Positions 1 to 12,718 are shown, counted from the stretch's first letter. The stretch: DNA of 37,011 nt from Oscillatoria salina IIICB1 (GCF_020144665.1 NZ_JAAHBQ010000060.1:1-37011), one strand, 5' to 3'. Translations and numbers: made by a program. The notes: generated from the letters alone by a model not told the origin.

Positions 1-50
1 TGGAGAAATTTTACCACAAATATTTCCTTGGTACTGCACTTTTAAAAAGT

Positions 51-74
51 CGCCCTCCGCTCCGCTAAAGGGCG
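51..74. repeat. Short inverted repeat with CTCCGCTCCGCT core
   Basis: The arms CGCCC (51-55) and GGGCG (70-74) flank a CTCCGCTCCGCTAAA loop. I recall similar elements scattered between cyanobacterial genes. It lies downstream of the terminator of the leftmost minus-strand gene, so no function is assigned. Confidence 0.35.
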
Positions 75-99
75 AGGCTTTAAACCCAGTTTTTCTGGT

Positions 100-128
100 A
101 AAAAAGTGGCGATCGCTCCTAGATCGCC
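100..128 (-). terminator. Rho-independent terminator of the first Uma2 gene
   Basis: Read on the minus strand, a perfect 7-bp stem (GGCGATC / GATCGCC, 122-128 and 108-114) with a 7-nt loop is followed two bases later by six T residues (100-105). It sits 20 bases past the end of the Uma2 gene at 148-843. One arm includes most of a HIP1 octamer. Confidence 0.7.
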
Positions 129-147
129 GCTTTCAACTCTACCCCAT

Positions 148-843
148 CTAGATTGTATCTGGATCTATGCCCATTTCTCGCAATTTTTCCTCTAATCGTC
201 GAGATTTCGCTTCAAGCTGCTGTCGTTGCATTTGTTCTTCCCGAAGCAAATTTTCGACAATTGGTGGCGCAAGTAGCGTATCAACTGATAAAATTAGATC
301 GGGAAATTGCTCAGAAGGGAAATTTTGTCCGCGAGTATAGGATTGGCGATCGTAACCTTCTTCACCTTCAGGATGGCTTAATACCCAAATTTGCTCTTTT
401 TTGGGGTCTACAATCCAGTATTCAGGAATATAAATTAAAGCATATTCTGCACGTTTACGAATATAATCTTCCCGCCAATTTTCGCTTGTTACTTCTACTA
501 CCAAATTCGGTATTTCTTCAAAATCAAAAATACCGCTACCGGGTCGATTGAGAATTCCTGACCACAGTGATGAACTACATACTACCACATCGGGGATGCG
601 AGATGTATCAACTTCGGTTCTCACACCAATATCTGTTTTTGCTACTAAGTCAAGATTAGTAGTAGCAAAGTAATGTTGGAATTTGTAAACTAAATATTGG
701 CAGATGCTAGAATGCAAAGCTGTTGGTATTGCCATTGGTAGTAAATGACCCCGAAATAGTTCATACTTTACATCAGATTCGGGCTGATAAAAGCGATATT
801 CTTCAAAGGTAATTCTTTCTTTAGTTGTAACAGATTGAGACAT
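148..843 (-). CDS. Uma2/DUF820 family endonuclease-like protein
   Basis: This 231-residue protein has the PD-(D/E)XK fold pattern of the Uma2 (DUF820) family, which is greatly expanded in cyanobacteria and has no firmly known substrate. The candidate active site is D85 in IPDVVV, E117 in VVEVTS and K130 in YIRKRAEY, followed by the usual YWIVDP strand. After about residue 200 a charged helical tail ends in LREMGIDPD, a tail also present on the Uma2 protein at 1123-1905. A CAGGAA Shine-Dalgarno lies upstream of the ATG and a terminator follows the stop. It is divergent from the second Uma2 gene across 279 bp. The family call is firm; the role in the cell is unknown. Confidence 0.85.
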   Translation of the reverse strand: MSQSVTTKERITFEEYRFYQPESDVKYELFRGHLLPMAIPTALHSSICQYLVYKFQHYFATTNLDLVAKTDIGVRTEVDTSRIPDVVVCSSSLWSGILNRPGSGIFDFEEIPNLVVEVTSENWREDYIRKRAEYALIYIPEYWIVDPKKEQIWVLSHPEGEEGYDRQSYTRGQNFPSEQFPDLILSVDTLLAPPIVENLLREEQMQRQQLEAKSRRLEEKLREMGIDPDTI

Positions 844-921
844 TTTCGGCTTTCCTGGGCTTTATTTTATTATGACCGATATTTTATACCAATTTGATTT
901 GGCTACGCTAGATGAAATTGT

Positions 922-949
922 GTAGAGACGTTGCATGCAACCTCTCTAC
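922..949. repeat. 28-bp near-perfect palindrome (GTAGAGACGTTGCA type)
   Basis: Two 14-base arms, GTAGAGACGTTGCA and TGCAACCTCTCTAC, meet with no spacer and differ at one position. From general knowledge, elements of the type GTAGAGACGTTNCATNNAACGTCTCTAC recur in intergenic DNA of many cyanobacteria. It lies between the two divergent Uma2 genes. Confidence 0.6.
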
Positions 950-1085
950 TGTGTCAATGACGAATTATTATTTTTTGTCTTCTAACTGTCTTTCGACACC
1001 CAATTTGGACTTCAAATATTGTTTTTTTAATTTATTTACTGGAAAATTTAACTATGATTTTGAATTATTATTTGGTTTTTTAAAT

Positions 1086-1091
1086 TATAAT
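1086..1091 (+). promoter_or_regulatory. Candidate -10 hexamer TATAAT for the second Uma2 gene
   Basis: A perfect TATAAT lies 31 bases before the ATG at 1123. The region is very AT-rich, so chance occurrence is likely. The only -35-like sequence (TTGAAT, 1060-1065) has a 20-bp spacing, which is poor. Confidence 0.3.
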
Positions 1092-1122
1092 AGAATAAAG
1101 CGCTCAAATACAGGATTTAATT

Positions 1123-1905
1123 ATGGTTGAGCAAACTTATATGTCGAAAGTTTCCGAAGTTTCTGAAGCTTCGGAAGAATCGGAAGAATTTTATATACCA
1201 GATGCAGAAAAGCTAGTTACTGAGGACGATACACCAGTAGACTATTTAATAGTAAAACAACAACGTTTGTTAGTAAGTTCTCTATATAGTTCTTGGCGAG
1301 ATCGAACTTTTATAGCCGCCGCAAATGTAGGTATTTATTATACAGACAGACAACCGCCAATAGTACCTGATGTATTTCTCAGTCTTAATGCTCAAATTCC
1401 CGAAAATTGGTGGGAAAAGCAAAACCGAGTTTATATGGTTTGGCGCTTTGGTAAACCACCCGAAGTTGCCGTAGAAATAGTTTCTAATAAAGAAGGGAAG
1501 GAACTCGAAGATAAACTGCGAATTTACGAGTTAATGCGGGTAAGTTATTATCTTGTTTATGACCCAATTCAGCAGTTAGGAGACAAAAGATTACGGATTT
1601 TTGAGTTGCGAGGAATGCGTTACTTTGAAACCACAGAAACCTGGTTAGAACAAGTACAATTAGGTGTAACTCTCTGGGAAGGTGAATTTGAAGGAAGACA
1701 AGATAGTTGGTTGCGTTGGTGCGATCGCGATGGTATTCTTCTTCCTACAGGTGATGAACGTGCAGAAACTGCCGAACAACGTGCCGAAACTGCCGAACAA
1801 CGTGCCGAAACAGCCGAACAACGCGCGGAAACAGCCGAACAACGCGCGGAACTTTTAGCGCGACGACTGCGAGAAATGGGGGTAGATCCAGATAATCTCA
1901 GTTAA
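1123..1905 (+). CDS. Uma2/DUF820 family protein with AETAEQR repeats
   Basis: This 260-residue Uma2-type protein has candidate catalytic residues D83 (VPDVFLSL), E118 (VAVEIVS) and K131 (LEDKLRIYEL), followed by YYLVYDP. The N-terminus is unusually rich in Ser and Glu (residues 8-23). From residue 213 a seven-residue unit, RAETAEQ, occurs four times in a row, then a partial fifth unit runs into LARRLREMGVDPDN. The repeats are encoded by 21-bp units that diverge gradually at synonymous positions. The start is supported by an AGGA seven bases upstream; an internal ATG at 1141 is a less likely alternative. The repeat tail probably forms a charged helix or coiled coil. The biological role is unknown. 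Confidence 0.85.
   Translation: MVEQTYMSKVSEVSEASEESEEFYIPDAEKLVTEDDTPVDYLIVKQQRLLVSSLYSSWRDRTFIAAANVGIYYTDRQPPIVPDVFLSLNAQIPENWWEKQNRVYMVWRFGKPPEVAVEIVSNKEGKELEDKLRIYELMRVSYYLVYDPIQQLGDKRLRIFELRGMRYFETTETWLEQVQLGVTLWEGEFEGRQDSWLRWCDRDGILLPTGDERAETAEQRAETAEQRAETAEQRAETAEQRAELLARRLREMGVDPDNLS
1762..1848 (+). repeat. 21-bp in-frame tandem repeats (about four copies)
   Basis: Four consecutive 21-bp units encode RAETAEQ inside the Uma2 gene. They drift from CGTGCAGAA to CGCGCGGAA at their starts while keeping the reading frame. This is a coding repeat and not a separate element. Copy number is likely to vary between strains. Confidence 0.8.
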
Positions 1906-1919
1906 ACTAAACTAAGCTG

Positions 1920-1954
1920 AAAACCACAAAATTCTTGTCTAGTTTTGTGGTTTT
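1920..1954. terminator. Bidirectional terminator between Uma2 and miaA
   Basis: A perfect 12-bp stem (AAAACCACAAAA at 1920-1931, TTTTGTGGTTTT at 1943-1954) with an 11-nt loop separates two convergent genes and gives T-rich 3' ends on both strands. The right arm overlaps the miaA stop codon (1953-1955 on the minus strand). Confidence 0.65.
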
Positions 1955-2849
1955 AGCTACAAAATTCTTGTACTCGCTGCCAAACTTTTGCTAACAAGTC
2001 GGGGCTATCTGCATCAAACCATTGAATTTCGGGATAAGCGCGAAACCAAGTACGCTGACGTTTAGCAAATTGGCGAGTATGTAAAACAGTTAAACTCTTA
2101 GCTTCAGTAAGGGAAATTTCCCCTTGGAGATAGCGTTTTATTTCTGCATAACCCAACGTATTTAGTAAAGGTAAATCCTGACCGTATTTATGAGATAATT
2201 TTTCTACTTCCTCAACCAAACCTGCGGCGATCATTTTTTCAGTACGTTGGGCAATGCGTCGCTCTAATGCTTCTGGATCGCAATCCAAACCAAGTTGTAA
2301 AATAGGATAATCAGGAGGATTTTCGCCTTGCTGTTGAGAAATGGGAATTCCCGTGACATAATAAACTTCTAAAGCCCTTAAAGTGCGTACTTGGTCATGA
2401 GGATGAATTTTTTCGGCGGCAGTGGGATCGACTTGGGCTAAAAAAGCGTATAGTTGAGATTGACCCAGAGAAGTGAGGATCTCGCGTAACTCTGGTTGAG
2501 GTGATACCCTCGGAATTTTCAATCCTTTCGCGATCGCCTTAATATATAACCCAGTACCTCCCACTAAAAGCGGTGGAGAATTAGCTACAAGTGGAGAAGC
2601 AATCAAAGCTTGCGCCCGTTCCTGATATTGTGCCAAAGTTAAAGTTTCAGTAGGGTCGCAGATATCTATTAAATAATGTGGTACTAACTTTTGTTCGCTT
2701 AAAGAAGGTTTTGCCGTCCCAAGATCGAACTCGCGGTAAACTTGACGAGAATCTGCACTAATAATAACCGAATTGAGACGTTGCGCCAGAGCCAAAGCTA
2801 ATCCTGATTTACCTGTCGCCGTCGCCCCACAAATTATAATTAACATCAT
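1953..2849 (-). CDS. miaA: tRNA dimethylallyltransferase MiaA
   Basis: MiaA transfers a dimethylallyl group to N6 of adenosine 37 in tRNAs that read UNN codons. The 298-residue length is normal. The P-loop GATATGKS is at residues 8-15, followed by the family motifs ISADSRQVYREFDLGTAKP and GGTGLYIKAI, and by the C-terminal RQFAKRQRTWFR block. Two ATG codons are adjacent at the start; the AGGAA upstream is three bases from the first and six from the second, so the second may be used. The gene is divergent from gyrB and convergent with the second Uma2 gene. Its last codons lie in a 13-bp direct repeat with the adjacent terminator. Confidence 0.97.
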   Translation of the reverse strand: MMLIIICGATATGKSGLALALAQRLNSVIISADSRQVYREFDLGTAKPSLSEQKLVPHYLIDICDPTETLTLAQYQERAQALIASPLVANSPPLLVGGTGLYIKAIAKGLKIPRVSPQPELREILTSLGQSQLYAFLAQVDPTAAEKIHPHDQVRTLRALEVYYVTGIPISQQQGENPPDYPILQLGLDCDPEALERRIAQRTEKMIAAGLVEEVEKLSHKYGQDLPLLNTLGYAEIKRYLQGEISLTEAKSLTVLHTRQFAKRQRTWFRAYPEIQWFDADSPDLLAKVWQRVQEFCS

Positions 2850-2984
2850 TAATTCCTACTTGACAATAAGCGCGATCGCACAAGAACTGCTAACCAGGTA
2901 TATCCCGCCCCAAACTCCACTTCCAGTTGGGCTAATGTCGCCTTTAACCCTTTTGTGCTAAAATTTTTAAAGATTTTGGCATGA

Positions 2985-4952
<1,968 letters not shown>

Positions 4953-4999
4953 TGACTCGAAAGTGAAAACAGCGATCCCTCAAAATTGAGCAGAAAGTT

Positions 5000-5027
5000 T
5001 AGGGGCGCATCGAATCGGGCGCCCCTA
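5000..5027. repeat. GC-rich palindrome (AGGGGCGC type)
   Basis: TAGGGGCGC (5000-5008) and GCGCCCCTA (5019-5027) form a 9-bp stem with a 10-nt loop, 48 bases after the gyrB stop. The following bases are A-rich on the + strand, so it is a poor terminator for gyrB. It looks like another dispersed cyanobacterial palindrome. The rest of the 294-bp gap holds only AT-rich sequence and the next gene's ribosome binding site. Confidence 0.5.
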
Positions 5028-5231
5028 CTGCGATCGTCAAGAAAAAAAAAATACTGCTAAGCGATCGGCGATCTCAGCGTTTACGAGAGCTATAGTAGGA
5101 TTAACTCTAGCTGAACCTCATCCCTAACTAAATAGTTTTTCCCAAAAATAACGGTAAAAGTTTCTCGTCTCTGGAAAAGTAGGAACCCAGTTTCAACCTT
5201 GAGTAGTAATTTCCAGAGGATCTAGGTAGAC

Positions 5232-5239
5232 AAAGGAGG
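5232..5239 (+). promoter_or_regulatory. Strong Shine-Dalgarno AAAGGAGG deciding a TTG start
   Basis: A near-perfect anti-16S match lies seven bases before TTG at 5247. It supports TTG as the true start of the giant kinase gene, in a window where most genes have weak or no Shine-Dalgarno. Confidence 0.75.
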
Positions 5240-5246
5240 CAAGAAT

Positions 5247-8200
5247 TTGAAAATTGCGAACCTGGAAATTGCTGGCTACCATGCGATCGCCTTAATTTAC
5301 GAAAGTGCTAATTCCTTAGTTTATCGTGCTATCCGCGATCGAAAACAACAACCTGTTATCCTGAAAGTTCTCAAACAAGACTATCCTACCCCCCAAGAGT
5401 TGACTCGATATAAGCAAGAATATCAAATTACCAGTCAACTCAATCTCGATGGCGTAATTAAAACTTATGGTTTAGAAACTTATCGCCACACGCTAGCGAT
5501 CGTCCTTGAAGACTTCGGAGCAATGTCTTTAAAACAATTGCTCGACTTAAAATTATTGACAAATTTATCTTTAAATAAATTTCTCGATCTGGCGATTAAA
5601 ATAACACAAATTTTGGGTCAGATTCACAGCAATAATGTAATTCACAAAGATATCAACCCTAGTAATATTCTCTTAAATCCAGACACCGAACAACTCAAAA
5701 TTATTGATTTCGGGATTGCCACTCAATTAACTCGCGAAAATCCTACACTAAAAAATCCTAGCATCTTAGAAGGAACCTTAGCTTATTTATCCCCAGAACA
5801 AACCGGACGGATGAACCGTTCCTTAGACTATCGTAGCGATTTTTATTCATTAGGAATTACTTTTTACGAACTCTTAACCCAAAAATTACCTTTCGAGACT
5901 AAAGATCCCTTAGAATTAATCCACTGTCATCTTGCCAAAATTCCCCCTTCACCCCAAGAAATCAACCCAGAAATCCCCTCAGCAATTTCCGCGATCGTTA
6001 CGAAATTAATCGCCAAAACTGCCGAAGACAGATATCAAAGCGCTTGGGGAATTATCGCCGATTTACAAGAATGCACCCATCAATTAAAAACAACCGGAAA
6101 AATTTCACAATTTCCTTTAGCTGCTCGTGATTTTGCCGAAAGATTTCAAATTCCCCAAAAACTATATGGTAGGGAAAAAGAACTTGCTACCTTACTAGCC
6201 GCATTTGAGCGAGTTGCAGAATCTCACCTGGTAAATAAAAGCCCATCTAACTACAACCAAAAACAAGTCGAAATCATGTTAGTCGCAGGCTATTCCGGAA
6301 TCGGCAAATCATCTCTCGTCGCGGAAATTCACAAACCTGTCACCGAAAAACGAGGCTATTACATCGAAGGTAAATTTGACCAGTTTCAGCGCAATATTCC
6401 CTACTCAGCAATCGTAATTGCTTTCCAAGAATTAATTCGCCAACTATTAACTGAAAGCGAAGCCCAACTGAGTCAATGGCGCCAAAAATTGTTAGCCGCT
6501 TTAGGACAAAATGGTCGAGTGATTACTGATGTAATTCGGGAAGTAGAACTAATTATTGGTAAACAACCGCCAGTCCCAGAATTGGGAGCAATGGAATCGC
6601 AAAATCGCTTTAACCTTGTCTTCCAAAACTTCATTCGAGCATTTTGTTCTCCTCAGCATCCTTTAGTGATTTTTCTCGATGATTTACAATGGGCAGATTT
6701 GGCAACATTGAAGTTGCTTCAATTAATCATTCTTGATGAGCAAACCCGACATTTATTTTTCATCGGAGCTTATCGCGATAACGAAGTTAGTCCGAGTCAT
6801 CCGTTAATGATGACTTTAAGAGCGATGCAAAAACAACAAGTAATCATCAATCAAATTAACTTAACACCTTTAGCTGAAGACAACCTTAGTCAACTAATTG
6901 TTGATACCTTACATCAAGACATTGCCAAAATACAACCATTAGCCAAATTGATTTGGCAAAAAACTGAAGGAAATCCTTTTTTTGTAAATCAATTTCTTAA
7001 TACTCTCCACTTAGAAAATTTAATAACTTTTGATTTTCAAAATCATCAGTGGCAGTGGAATATTGCAGAAATTAAAGCCAGGGAAATTACTGATAATGTA
7101 GTCGAGCTGATGATTGTTAGAATTAAAAAGCTGCCAGAATTAACCCAAAAAATCTTGGGATTAGCAGCTTGTATCGGAGCATTTTTTAGCTTAAATACTC
7201 TCGCCATTATTAGTGAGAAATCTCTAAATACTGTTTTTTCAGCCTTAATTCCTGCACTTCAGTCGGGGTTAATTTTGCCTCAATCAAAGCTAGACCAAGA
7301 GTTGTTAATTCAAGATTATAAATTTCTGCACGATCGCCTGCAACAAGCAGCTTATGCTTTAATTAACGAGTCACAAAAACAAGCTGTTCACTTACAAATT
7401 GGTCGTTTATTGTGGGAGAATACTAATCCGAAATCTTTGTCTGATGAAATATTTAAGATCGTCGATCAACTTAATTTAGGTATTGAATTAATTAGCGATC
7501 TTAGAGAACGCCACGAAATTGCTAAACTGAATTTACTTGCAGGTAAAAAAGCGAAAACAGCTACCGCTTATCAAGCAGCATTTACCTATTTCGCCCAGGG
7601 AAGAAAATTTCTTTGTGCAGATAATTGGCAAAATGAATATGAATTAAGTTTTACTCTCTATTTAGAAGCCGCAGAAGCCGCTTATTTATTAAGAGATTTT
7701 GCTCGGATGGAGCAGTTAATGACAGTGTTGCTTCAGCAAGGGAAAACTTTGGTAGAAAAGGTGCAAGTGTATGAAGTTAAAATCCAAGCTTTAAAGACAC
7801 AAAATCAATTACAACAAGTATTGGATTTGGGTTTAGAAATCCTCAAATTATTAGGAGTAGATTTACCCCCTAAACCTAGTCAAACTGAGATTCAAGCTAG
7901 TTTAGCACAGACACAATCAGCTTTGGCAGAAAGAAGCATTGAAGACTTAATTAATTTACCATTAATGACCGATCCGGGCAAATTGGCAGCTACTCGAATT
8001 CTCTTAAATCTTTGTCCCGTTGTTTACATGATGAGGGCGGAAATCTTACCTTTAATTTCCATTCAACAAGTGAATTTAGCCCTTAAATATGGTAATGCTG
8101 CCGCTCATACTCATGCTTATGCTAATTATGGCTTAATTCTTTGTGGAATTGTTGGCGATCTTGAATCGGGTTATCAATTCAGCGAACTCGCTTTAAATTT

Positions 8201-11200
8201 ATTAAATAAATTGAATGCTCAACCACTAAAAGCGATGACTGTATTTGTAACTAATTATTTTATCAAACATTTAAAAATTCCCGTTCGAGAAACTTTAAAA
8301 TCTATGTTAGAAGCTTATACTATCGGGCTGGAAACTGGAGATTTAGAACACGCTGCTTATTCAGTTTGTCGCTACTGTTACCTTGGCTATTTTACCGGAA
8401 CTATTCCCCTTGCTGACTTAGAAAAACAGATGCGTAGCTACCAGGAGTTTTTAGCTCAAATTAAGCAAGAAAATGTTTTAGAATTACACGAACTTCATCA
8501 TCAAGTAGTATTAAATTTGTTGAATTCAGTTGACGAGCCTTGGCGTTTAACGGGAGAATTATTTGATGAAGTAAAAATGCTGAAAGCTTATCAGGACAAC
8601 AATTATTTGGTAGCAATTTGTCATTTATATTTACATAAAATTATTCTTTATTATCTGTTTAATCAAGAGCAAAAAGCTTACCAAAATTTAGCTTTAACTG
8701 AAGAATATATTCAGGGAGAGTTAAGTTCATTTTTGGTTCCTCTTTTTTATTTTTATGATTCTCTTTCTCGGCTGGCAATTTACGAACATCAAACTAATCT
8801 TGAACGAGAAAAAATCTTAGCTAAAGTAGAAATTAATCAGCGCAAGATGGAAAAATGGGCGCATTCTGCTCCGATGAATTATTTGCATAAATTCGATTTA
8901 GTCGCAGCAGAATGTTATCGGGTGCTGGGTTGTTATCTGGAAGCAATGGAATATTACGATCGCGCGATTTTCGGAGCTAAAAATAATCAATATCTTCAGG
9001 AAGAAGCTCTTGCAAATGAACTGGCTGCTAAGTTCTATTTAAACTTAGGTAGAGAGATAATTGCCCAAACTTATCTAACTGAAGCACATTATGCTTATAG
9101 TTGTTGGGGTGCGACTGCTAAAGTTAGAGATTTAGAAGCAAAATATCCTCAATTACTGGCTAATTGTTTACCTTCACATAGGGAAACAACTGAGTTGAAA
9201 GAAGTTCGTGTTAGCAGTGCTACTTTGTCGGGGAAAAACTTCGATTTGGTGGCGGTAATGAAAGCTTCTCAAGCTATTGGTAGTGAGATTTTACTTGATA
9301 AATTATTGAGTAAATTAATGAAAATTTTGCTTCAGAATGCTGGTGCGGAAACAGGTTTGCTGTTGTTGTCGAAATCGGGCGAATGGGTAATTGAAGCATC
9401 TCAGCAAACTGCGTCGTCAAAAATTCCAGTTTTCAAGTCAATTTCTCTAGAAAATCGCTTACCTCTCTCAGCGATTAACTATGTGATGCGAACTCAAGAA
9501 ACTGTAGTCGAACATGATGCTTTCCACGAAGGCAAATTTAGTCAAGATGCTTATATTAAAAAATATCAAACTAAATCATTTTTGTGTGCGCCGCTATTGC
9601 ATCAAGGACAACTTAGTGGTATTATTTATCTAGAAAATAATTTAACAACTGGTGCTTTTACTCCCGCTCGTTTAGAAATAATTCAACTATTATCTAGTCA
9701 AGCCGCGATCGCGATTACTAATGCTCGACTTTATGCCGAGGTACGAGAAAACGAACGACGCTTGAGTCAATATTTGGAAGCTATACCAATTGGGATCTCA
9801 GTTCACGATCGCCACGGACAAGCAAACTATGCTAATCAAACTGCCAAGCAGTTATTCGGTATGGAAGTGCTACCACAAGCGACAATCGAGCAGTTTTCCT
9901 CACTTTATCAAATTTATCGCGCGGGCACTAGCGAATTGTATCCTGTCGCAGAACTACCGATCGCGCGATCGCTTCAAGGTGAAACTGTCAAAATGGACGA
10001 TCTCGAACTTCACCAAGGAGAACAAATTATTTCTCTGGAAGTTTCCGCGACACCAATTTTTAATGAGACAGGTGAGATCGAATACGCGATCGCCACTTTT
10101 CAAGATATTAGCGATCGCAAGCGCGTCGAACAATTAAAAGATGAGTTTTTAGCTAATACTTCTCACGAATTACGTACACCTTTACAGGGAATTATGGGAC
10201 TTGCTGAATCTTTAATTGAAGGTGCAACTGGTTCCCTACCTCCAGAAACAATTTCTAATCTGGCTACGATTGTTTCTACAGGGCGGCGTTTATCCAGTTT
10301 AATTAACGATATTCTTGACTTTTCTCAACTAAAATATGACAGTCTTGAACTCGCTCTCAAACCAGTAGGAATACGAGAAATTACTGATGTAGTTTTGACT
10401 TTAAGCAAACCTCTGATTGGACAAAAATCCCTTCAGTTAATTAATCATCTCGAAGTCGATCTACCCCTAGTAAATGCCGATGAAAATCGCCTCCAACAAA
10501 TTATGTACAATTTGGTTGGGAATGGAATTAAATTTACTGATTCGGGTACAGTATCAGTCTCTGCTACTCGCCAAGAAAATTATCTCAAAATTACTGTTGC
10601 CGATACGGGAATCGGGATTTCTGACGAGCAATTAACGAAAATTTTTGCTTCTTTTACTCAAGGAGATGGTTCTACTGCTAGAATCTATGGAGGAACGGGT
10701 TTAGGTTTGGCGATCGCAAAGCAATTAGTTGAATTACACGGCGGACAAATTGAAGTTGAGTCTACTCTCGGTGTAGGTTCTCGTTTTAGTTTTACTCTTC
10801 CTTTAGCTCCTTTTTCTGAAGCTAAAACTGTTTCAGGTATAGCAGAAAAAATTCAAAAAGTCAAGGAAATTGAGCCAGTTTTAAAACTAGCAAATACTCT
10901 GACTACTCAGCAACTAAACTCAACGAAATCTTCGGAACACAAACTAACAATTTTAATTGTCGATGACGAACCAATAAATTTACAAGTATTAACCAATTAT
11001 TTATCGGGGGAAAACTACGATCTCGTTCCCCTCAGCAATGGGATCGAAGCTCTCGCAGCGATCGCCGCAGGACTCAAACCCGATCTCATCTTACTTGATG
11101 TGATGATGCCTCGTCTAACAGGTTACGAAGTTTGTCGGATGATCCGTCAACAATATTCCCTTGACGAATTACCAATTTTGTTGTTATCCGCCAAAGATTT

Positions 11201-12212
11201 AGTTACTGATTTTCTCACAGGTATTAATTGCGGCGCTAATGATTATTTAATTAAACCAATTAGCAAAAAAGAACTACTAGCAAGAATTCAACTACACGTC
11301 AAATTAACTAACTTAGAAGCCGTCCGCAAAGCCGAAGCCAAAGAACGAGAAAAAGCCGCTCAACTGCAACAAACTTTAGCTGAATTACAACGCACTCAAG
11401 CCCGACTAATTCAAACCGAAAAAATGTCTAGTTTAGGGCAAATGGTCGCAGGTGTAGCTCACGAAATTAATAATCCTTTAACCTTTATTCAAGGCAATAT
11501 TAATCATACCAGAAATTACACCCAAGAATTGTTAAATTTATTAGCTTTATATCAAAAATATTATCCCGAACCAGTCGCCAATATTCAAGCAGAAATTGAA
11601 GCTATCGAGCTCGAATTCATCCAAGAAGATTTGCCCCAAATCATCGATTCAATGCAAACAGGAGTCGATCGCATCAATGAAATTGTCACCTCACTGAAAA
11701 ACTTTTCCCGACTAGACCAAGCAGCCCGAAAAATTGTCGATATTCACGAAGGTATAGATAGTACCTTGGTCTTGTTACAAAATAAATTGAAATCAAGCGG
11801 AAATTTCCCCCAAATTACGATCGTCAAAAACTACCAAAAATTACCGAAAATCGCTTGCTACCCAGGTCAACTAAACCAAGTTTTTATGAATATTGTCGCT
11901 AACAGTATTGATGCTCTTCAAGAAGCTCATCGCAGTCAGCCAACTATTACCATTCATACCCAAATTGCCGAGAATAACACAATTGAAATTCGCATTGCTG
12001 ACAATGGTTTAGGGATGAGCGAAGAAATACGGGAAAAAATTTTCGATCCTTTCTTTACCACCAAACCAGTAGGTCAAGGAACTGGTTTAGGTTTGAGTGT
12101 TAGCTATTCAATTATCGTCGAACGTCACGGTGGTGAGTTGAGTTGTGCTTCTGTACCGGGAGAGGGTAGCGAATTCGCGATCGCGCTTCCTTTAGAAGTT
12201 AATCAAATTTGA
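5247..12212 (+). CDS. Giant Ser/Thr kinase-AAA-GAF-PAS-HK-REC-HK signalling protein
   Basis: This 2321-residue protein resembles the HstK-type fused kinases of cyanobacteria. A protein-kinase-like domain (about 1-275) has K40, HKDINPSN (D135, N140) and DFG (D154), but no glycine-rich GxGxxG loop, and the catalytic-loop lysine of HRDLKPxN is N137. An AAA ATPase follows, with Walker A GYSGIGKS (348-355) and Walker B IFLDD (478-479). A long helical, TPR-like region runs to about 1330. Then come GAF (about 1335-1495), PAS (about 1510-1625), histidine kinase 1 (H1640 in TSHELRTP, ATPase G box GGTGLGLA), a receiver (D1951 in LLDVMMP, K in YLIKP), a short coiled coil, and histidine kinase 2 (H2072 in VAHEINNP, ATPase box GTGLGLSV). 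No membrane segment or DNA-binding domain is visible. Ligand and output are unknown. Confidence 0.93.
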   Translation: MKIANLEIAGYHAIALIYESANSLVYRAIRDRKQQPVILKVLKQDYPTPQELTRYKQEYQITSQLNLDGVIKTYGLETYRHTLAIVLEDFGAMSLKQLLDLKLLTNLSLNKFLDLAIKITQILGQIHSNNVIHKDINPSNILLNPDTEQLKIIDFGIATQLTRENPTLKNPSILEGTLAYLSPEQTGRMNRSLDYRSDFYSLGITFYELLTQKLPFETKDPLELIHCHLAKIPPSPQEINPEIPSAISAIVTKLIAKTAEDRYQSAWGIIADLQECTHQLKTTGKISQFPLAARDFAERFQIPQKLYGREKELATLLAAFERVAESHLVNKSPSNYNQKQVEIMLVAGYSGIGKSSLVAEIHKPVTEKRGYYIEGKFDQFQRNIPYSAIVIAFQELIRQLLTESEAQLSQWRQKLLAALGQNGRVITDVIREVELIIGKQPPVPELGAMESQNRFNLVFQNFIRAFCSPQHPLVIFLDDLQWADLATLKLLQLIILDEQTRHLFFIGAYRDNEVSPSHPLMMTLRAMQKQQVIINQINLTPLAEDNLSQLIVDTLHQDIAKIQPLAKLIWQKTEGNPFFVNQFLNTLHLENLITFDFQNHQWQWNIAEIKAREITDNVVELMIVRIKKLPELTQKILGLAACIGAFFSLNTLAIISEKSLNTVFSALIPALQSGLILPQSKLDQELLIQDYKFLHDRLQQAAYALINESQKQAVHLQIGRLLWENTNPKSLSDEIFKIVDQLNLGIELISDLRERHEIAKLNLLAGKKAKTATAYQAAFTYFAQGRKFLCADNWQNEYELSFTLYLEAAEAAYLLRDFARMEQLMTVLLQQGKTLVEKVQVYEVKIQALKTQNQLQQVLDLGLEILKLLGVDLPPKPSQTEIQASLAQTQSALAERSIEDLINLPLMTDPGKLAATRILLNLCPVVYMMRAEILPLISIQQVNLALKYGNAAAHTHAYANYGLILCGIVGDLESGYQFSELALNLLNKLNAQPLKAMTVFVTNYFIKHLKIPVRETLKSMLEAYTIGLETGDLEHAAYSVCRYCYLGYFTGTIPLADLEKQMRSYQEFLAQIKQENVLELHELHHQVVLNLLNSVDEPWRLTGELFDEVKMLKAYQDNNYLVAICHLYLHKIILYYLFNQEQKAYQNLALTEEYIQGELSSFLVPLFYFYDSLSRLAIYEHQTNLEREKILAKVEINQRKMEKWAHSAPMNYLHKFDLVAAECYRVLGCYLEAMEYYDRAIFGAKNNQYLQEEALANELAAKFYLNLGREIIAQTYLTEAHYAYSCWGATAKVRDLEAKYPQLLANCLPSHRETTELKEVRVSSATLSGKNFDLVAVMKASQAIGSEILLDKLLSKLMKILLQNAGAETGLLLLSKSGEWVIEASQQTASSKIPVFKSISLENRLPLSAINYVMRTQETVVEHDAFHEGKFSQDAYIKKYQTKSFLCAPLLHQGQLSGIIYLENNLTTGAFTPARLEIIQLLSSQAAIAITNARLYAEVRENERRLSQYLEAIPIGISVHDRHGQANYANQTAKQLFGMEVLPQATIEQFSSLYQIYRAGTSELYPVAELPIARSLQGETVKMDDLELHQGEQIISLEVSATPIFNETGEIEYAIATFQDISDRKRVEQLKDEFLANTSHELRTPLQGIMGLAESLIEGATGSLPPETISNLATIVSTGRRLSSLINDILDFSQLKYDSLELALKPVGIREITDVVLTLSKPLIGQKSLQLINHLEVDLPLVNADENRLQQIMYNLVGNGIKFTDSGTVSVSATRQENYLKITVADTGIGISDEQLTKIFASFTQGDGSTARIYGGTGLGLAIAKQLVELHGGQIEVESTLGVGSRFSFTLPLAPFSEAKTVSGIAEKIQKVKEIEPVLKLANTLTTQQLNSTKSSEHKLTILIVDDEPINLQVLTNYLSGENYDLVPLSNGIEALAAIAAGLKPDLILLDVMMPRLTGYEVCRMIRQQYSLDELPILLLSAKDLVTDFLTGINCGANDYLIKPISKKELLARIQLHVKLTNLEAVRKAEAKEREKAAQLQQTLAELQRTQARLIQTEKMSSLGQMVAGVAHEINNPLTFIQGNINHTRNYTQELLNLLALYQKYYPEPVANIQAEIEAIELEFIQEDLPQIIDSMQTGVDRINEIVTSLKNFSRLDQAARKIVDIHEGIDSTLVLLQNKLKSSGNFPQITIVKNYQKLPKIACYPGQLNQVFMNIVANSIDALQEAHRSQPTITIHTQIAENNTIEIRIADNGLGMSEEIREKIFDPFFTTKPVGQGTGLGLSVSYSIIVERHGGELSCASVPGEGSEFAIALPLEVNQI

Positions 12213-12215
12213 AAA

Positions 12216-12241
12216 AGAGACGCATAAAACACCACGTCTCT
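12216..12241. repeat. Degenerate GAGACG...CGTCTC inverted repeat
   Basis: AGAGACG (12216-12222) and CGTCTCT (12235-12241) with a 12-nt loop start four bases after the giant kinase stop. The ends resemble the palindrome at 922-949 with a changed centre. It could act as a weak terminator between convergent genes. Confidence 0.4.
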
Positions 12242-12286
12242 ACACTCCAAAATTGCTTTTTCTTCCTGAAAATTTAATGAGTTTAA

Positions 12287-12703
12287 CTAGCGCATTAAAT
12301 TTACAGACACATTCGGAGTTACTCCTAATTTCACATCAACAGTTACCCCTTTCAGAACTGATAATTTCAATCGCTCTTGTAAATTTTTAGCGAGTAGCAA
12401 AGCATTAAAAATAACTCCTAGTAATTTATTAGCTTTATTGGCTGCGGTTATTTCTTTAACTGTTTCTTCGTTAATGCGATCGAGAGAACCAACCAGAGTG
12501 GTTCTGATTTCCGGAATTACACCCATTTCCAGTTTAAAACTACCGACACTTAAACCCAAATCCTCAGCAATTGGTAGCACTTTTTGATATTCTTCTAAAA
12601 CCACATTAAATTGTTCTTGCGCCATTTCGGACATTTCACCAGCTTGTTCCTGCAATTTGCCCGAAACTTCTTGTGCTTGATTAGTTATTTTGTTAAAAAC
12701 CAC
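12287..12703 (-). CDS. Conserved-looking hypothetical protein, helical
   Basis: I do not recognise a named family. From GTG at 12703 the protein is 138 residues. An upstream TTG at 12718 would add five residues, but its GAGG directly abuts the TTG, whereas AGG lies seven bases before the GTG. The first half is polar and helical (repeated QEQ, QEQF, EEY patterns suggest a coiled coil). The second half has an amphipathic stretch (LLGVIFNALLLAKNLQERL) and ends in alternating hydrophobic strands, VTVDVKLGVTPNVSVNLMR. No signal peptide is seen. It is convergent with the giant kinase gene and has no obvious partner. Confidence 0.6.
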   Translation of the reverse strand: MVFNKITNQAQEVSGKLQEQAGEMSEMAQEQFNVVLEEYQKVLPIAEDLGLSVGSFKLEMGVIPEIRTTLVGSLDRINEETVKEITAANKANKLLGVIFNALLLAKNLQERLKLSVLKGVTVDVKLGVTPNVSVNLMR

Positions 12704-12718
12704 AATTATACCTAACAA

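Noticed and set aside
153-551. 132-codon frame antisense to the first Uma2 gene
   Set aside because: It lies inside a well-supported gene on the other strand and has no recognisable features.
912-1130. 72-codon plus-strand frame before the second Uma2 gene
   Set aside because: It crosses the palindrome at 922-949, is very rich in Phe, Asn and Tyr from AT-rich DNA, overlaps the Uma2 start, and has no ribosome binding site.
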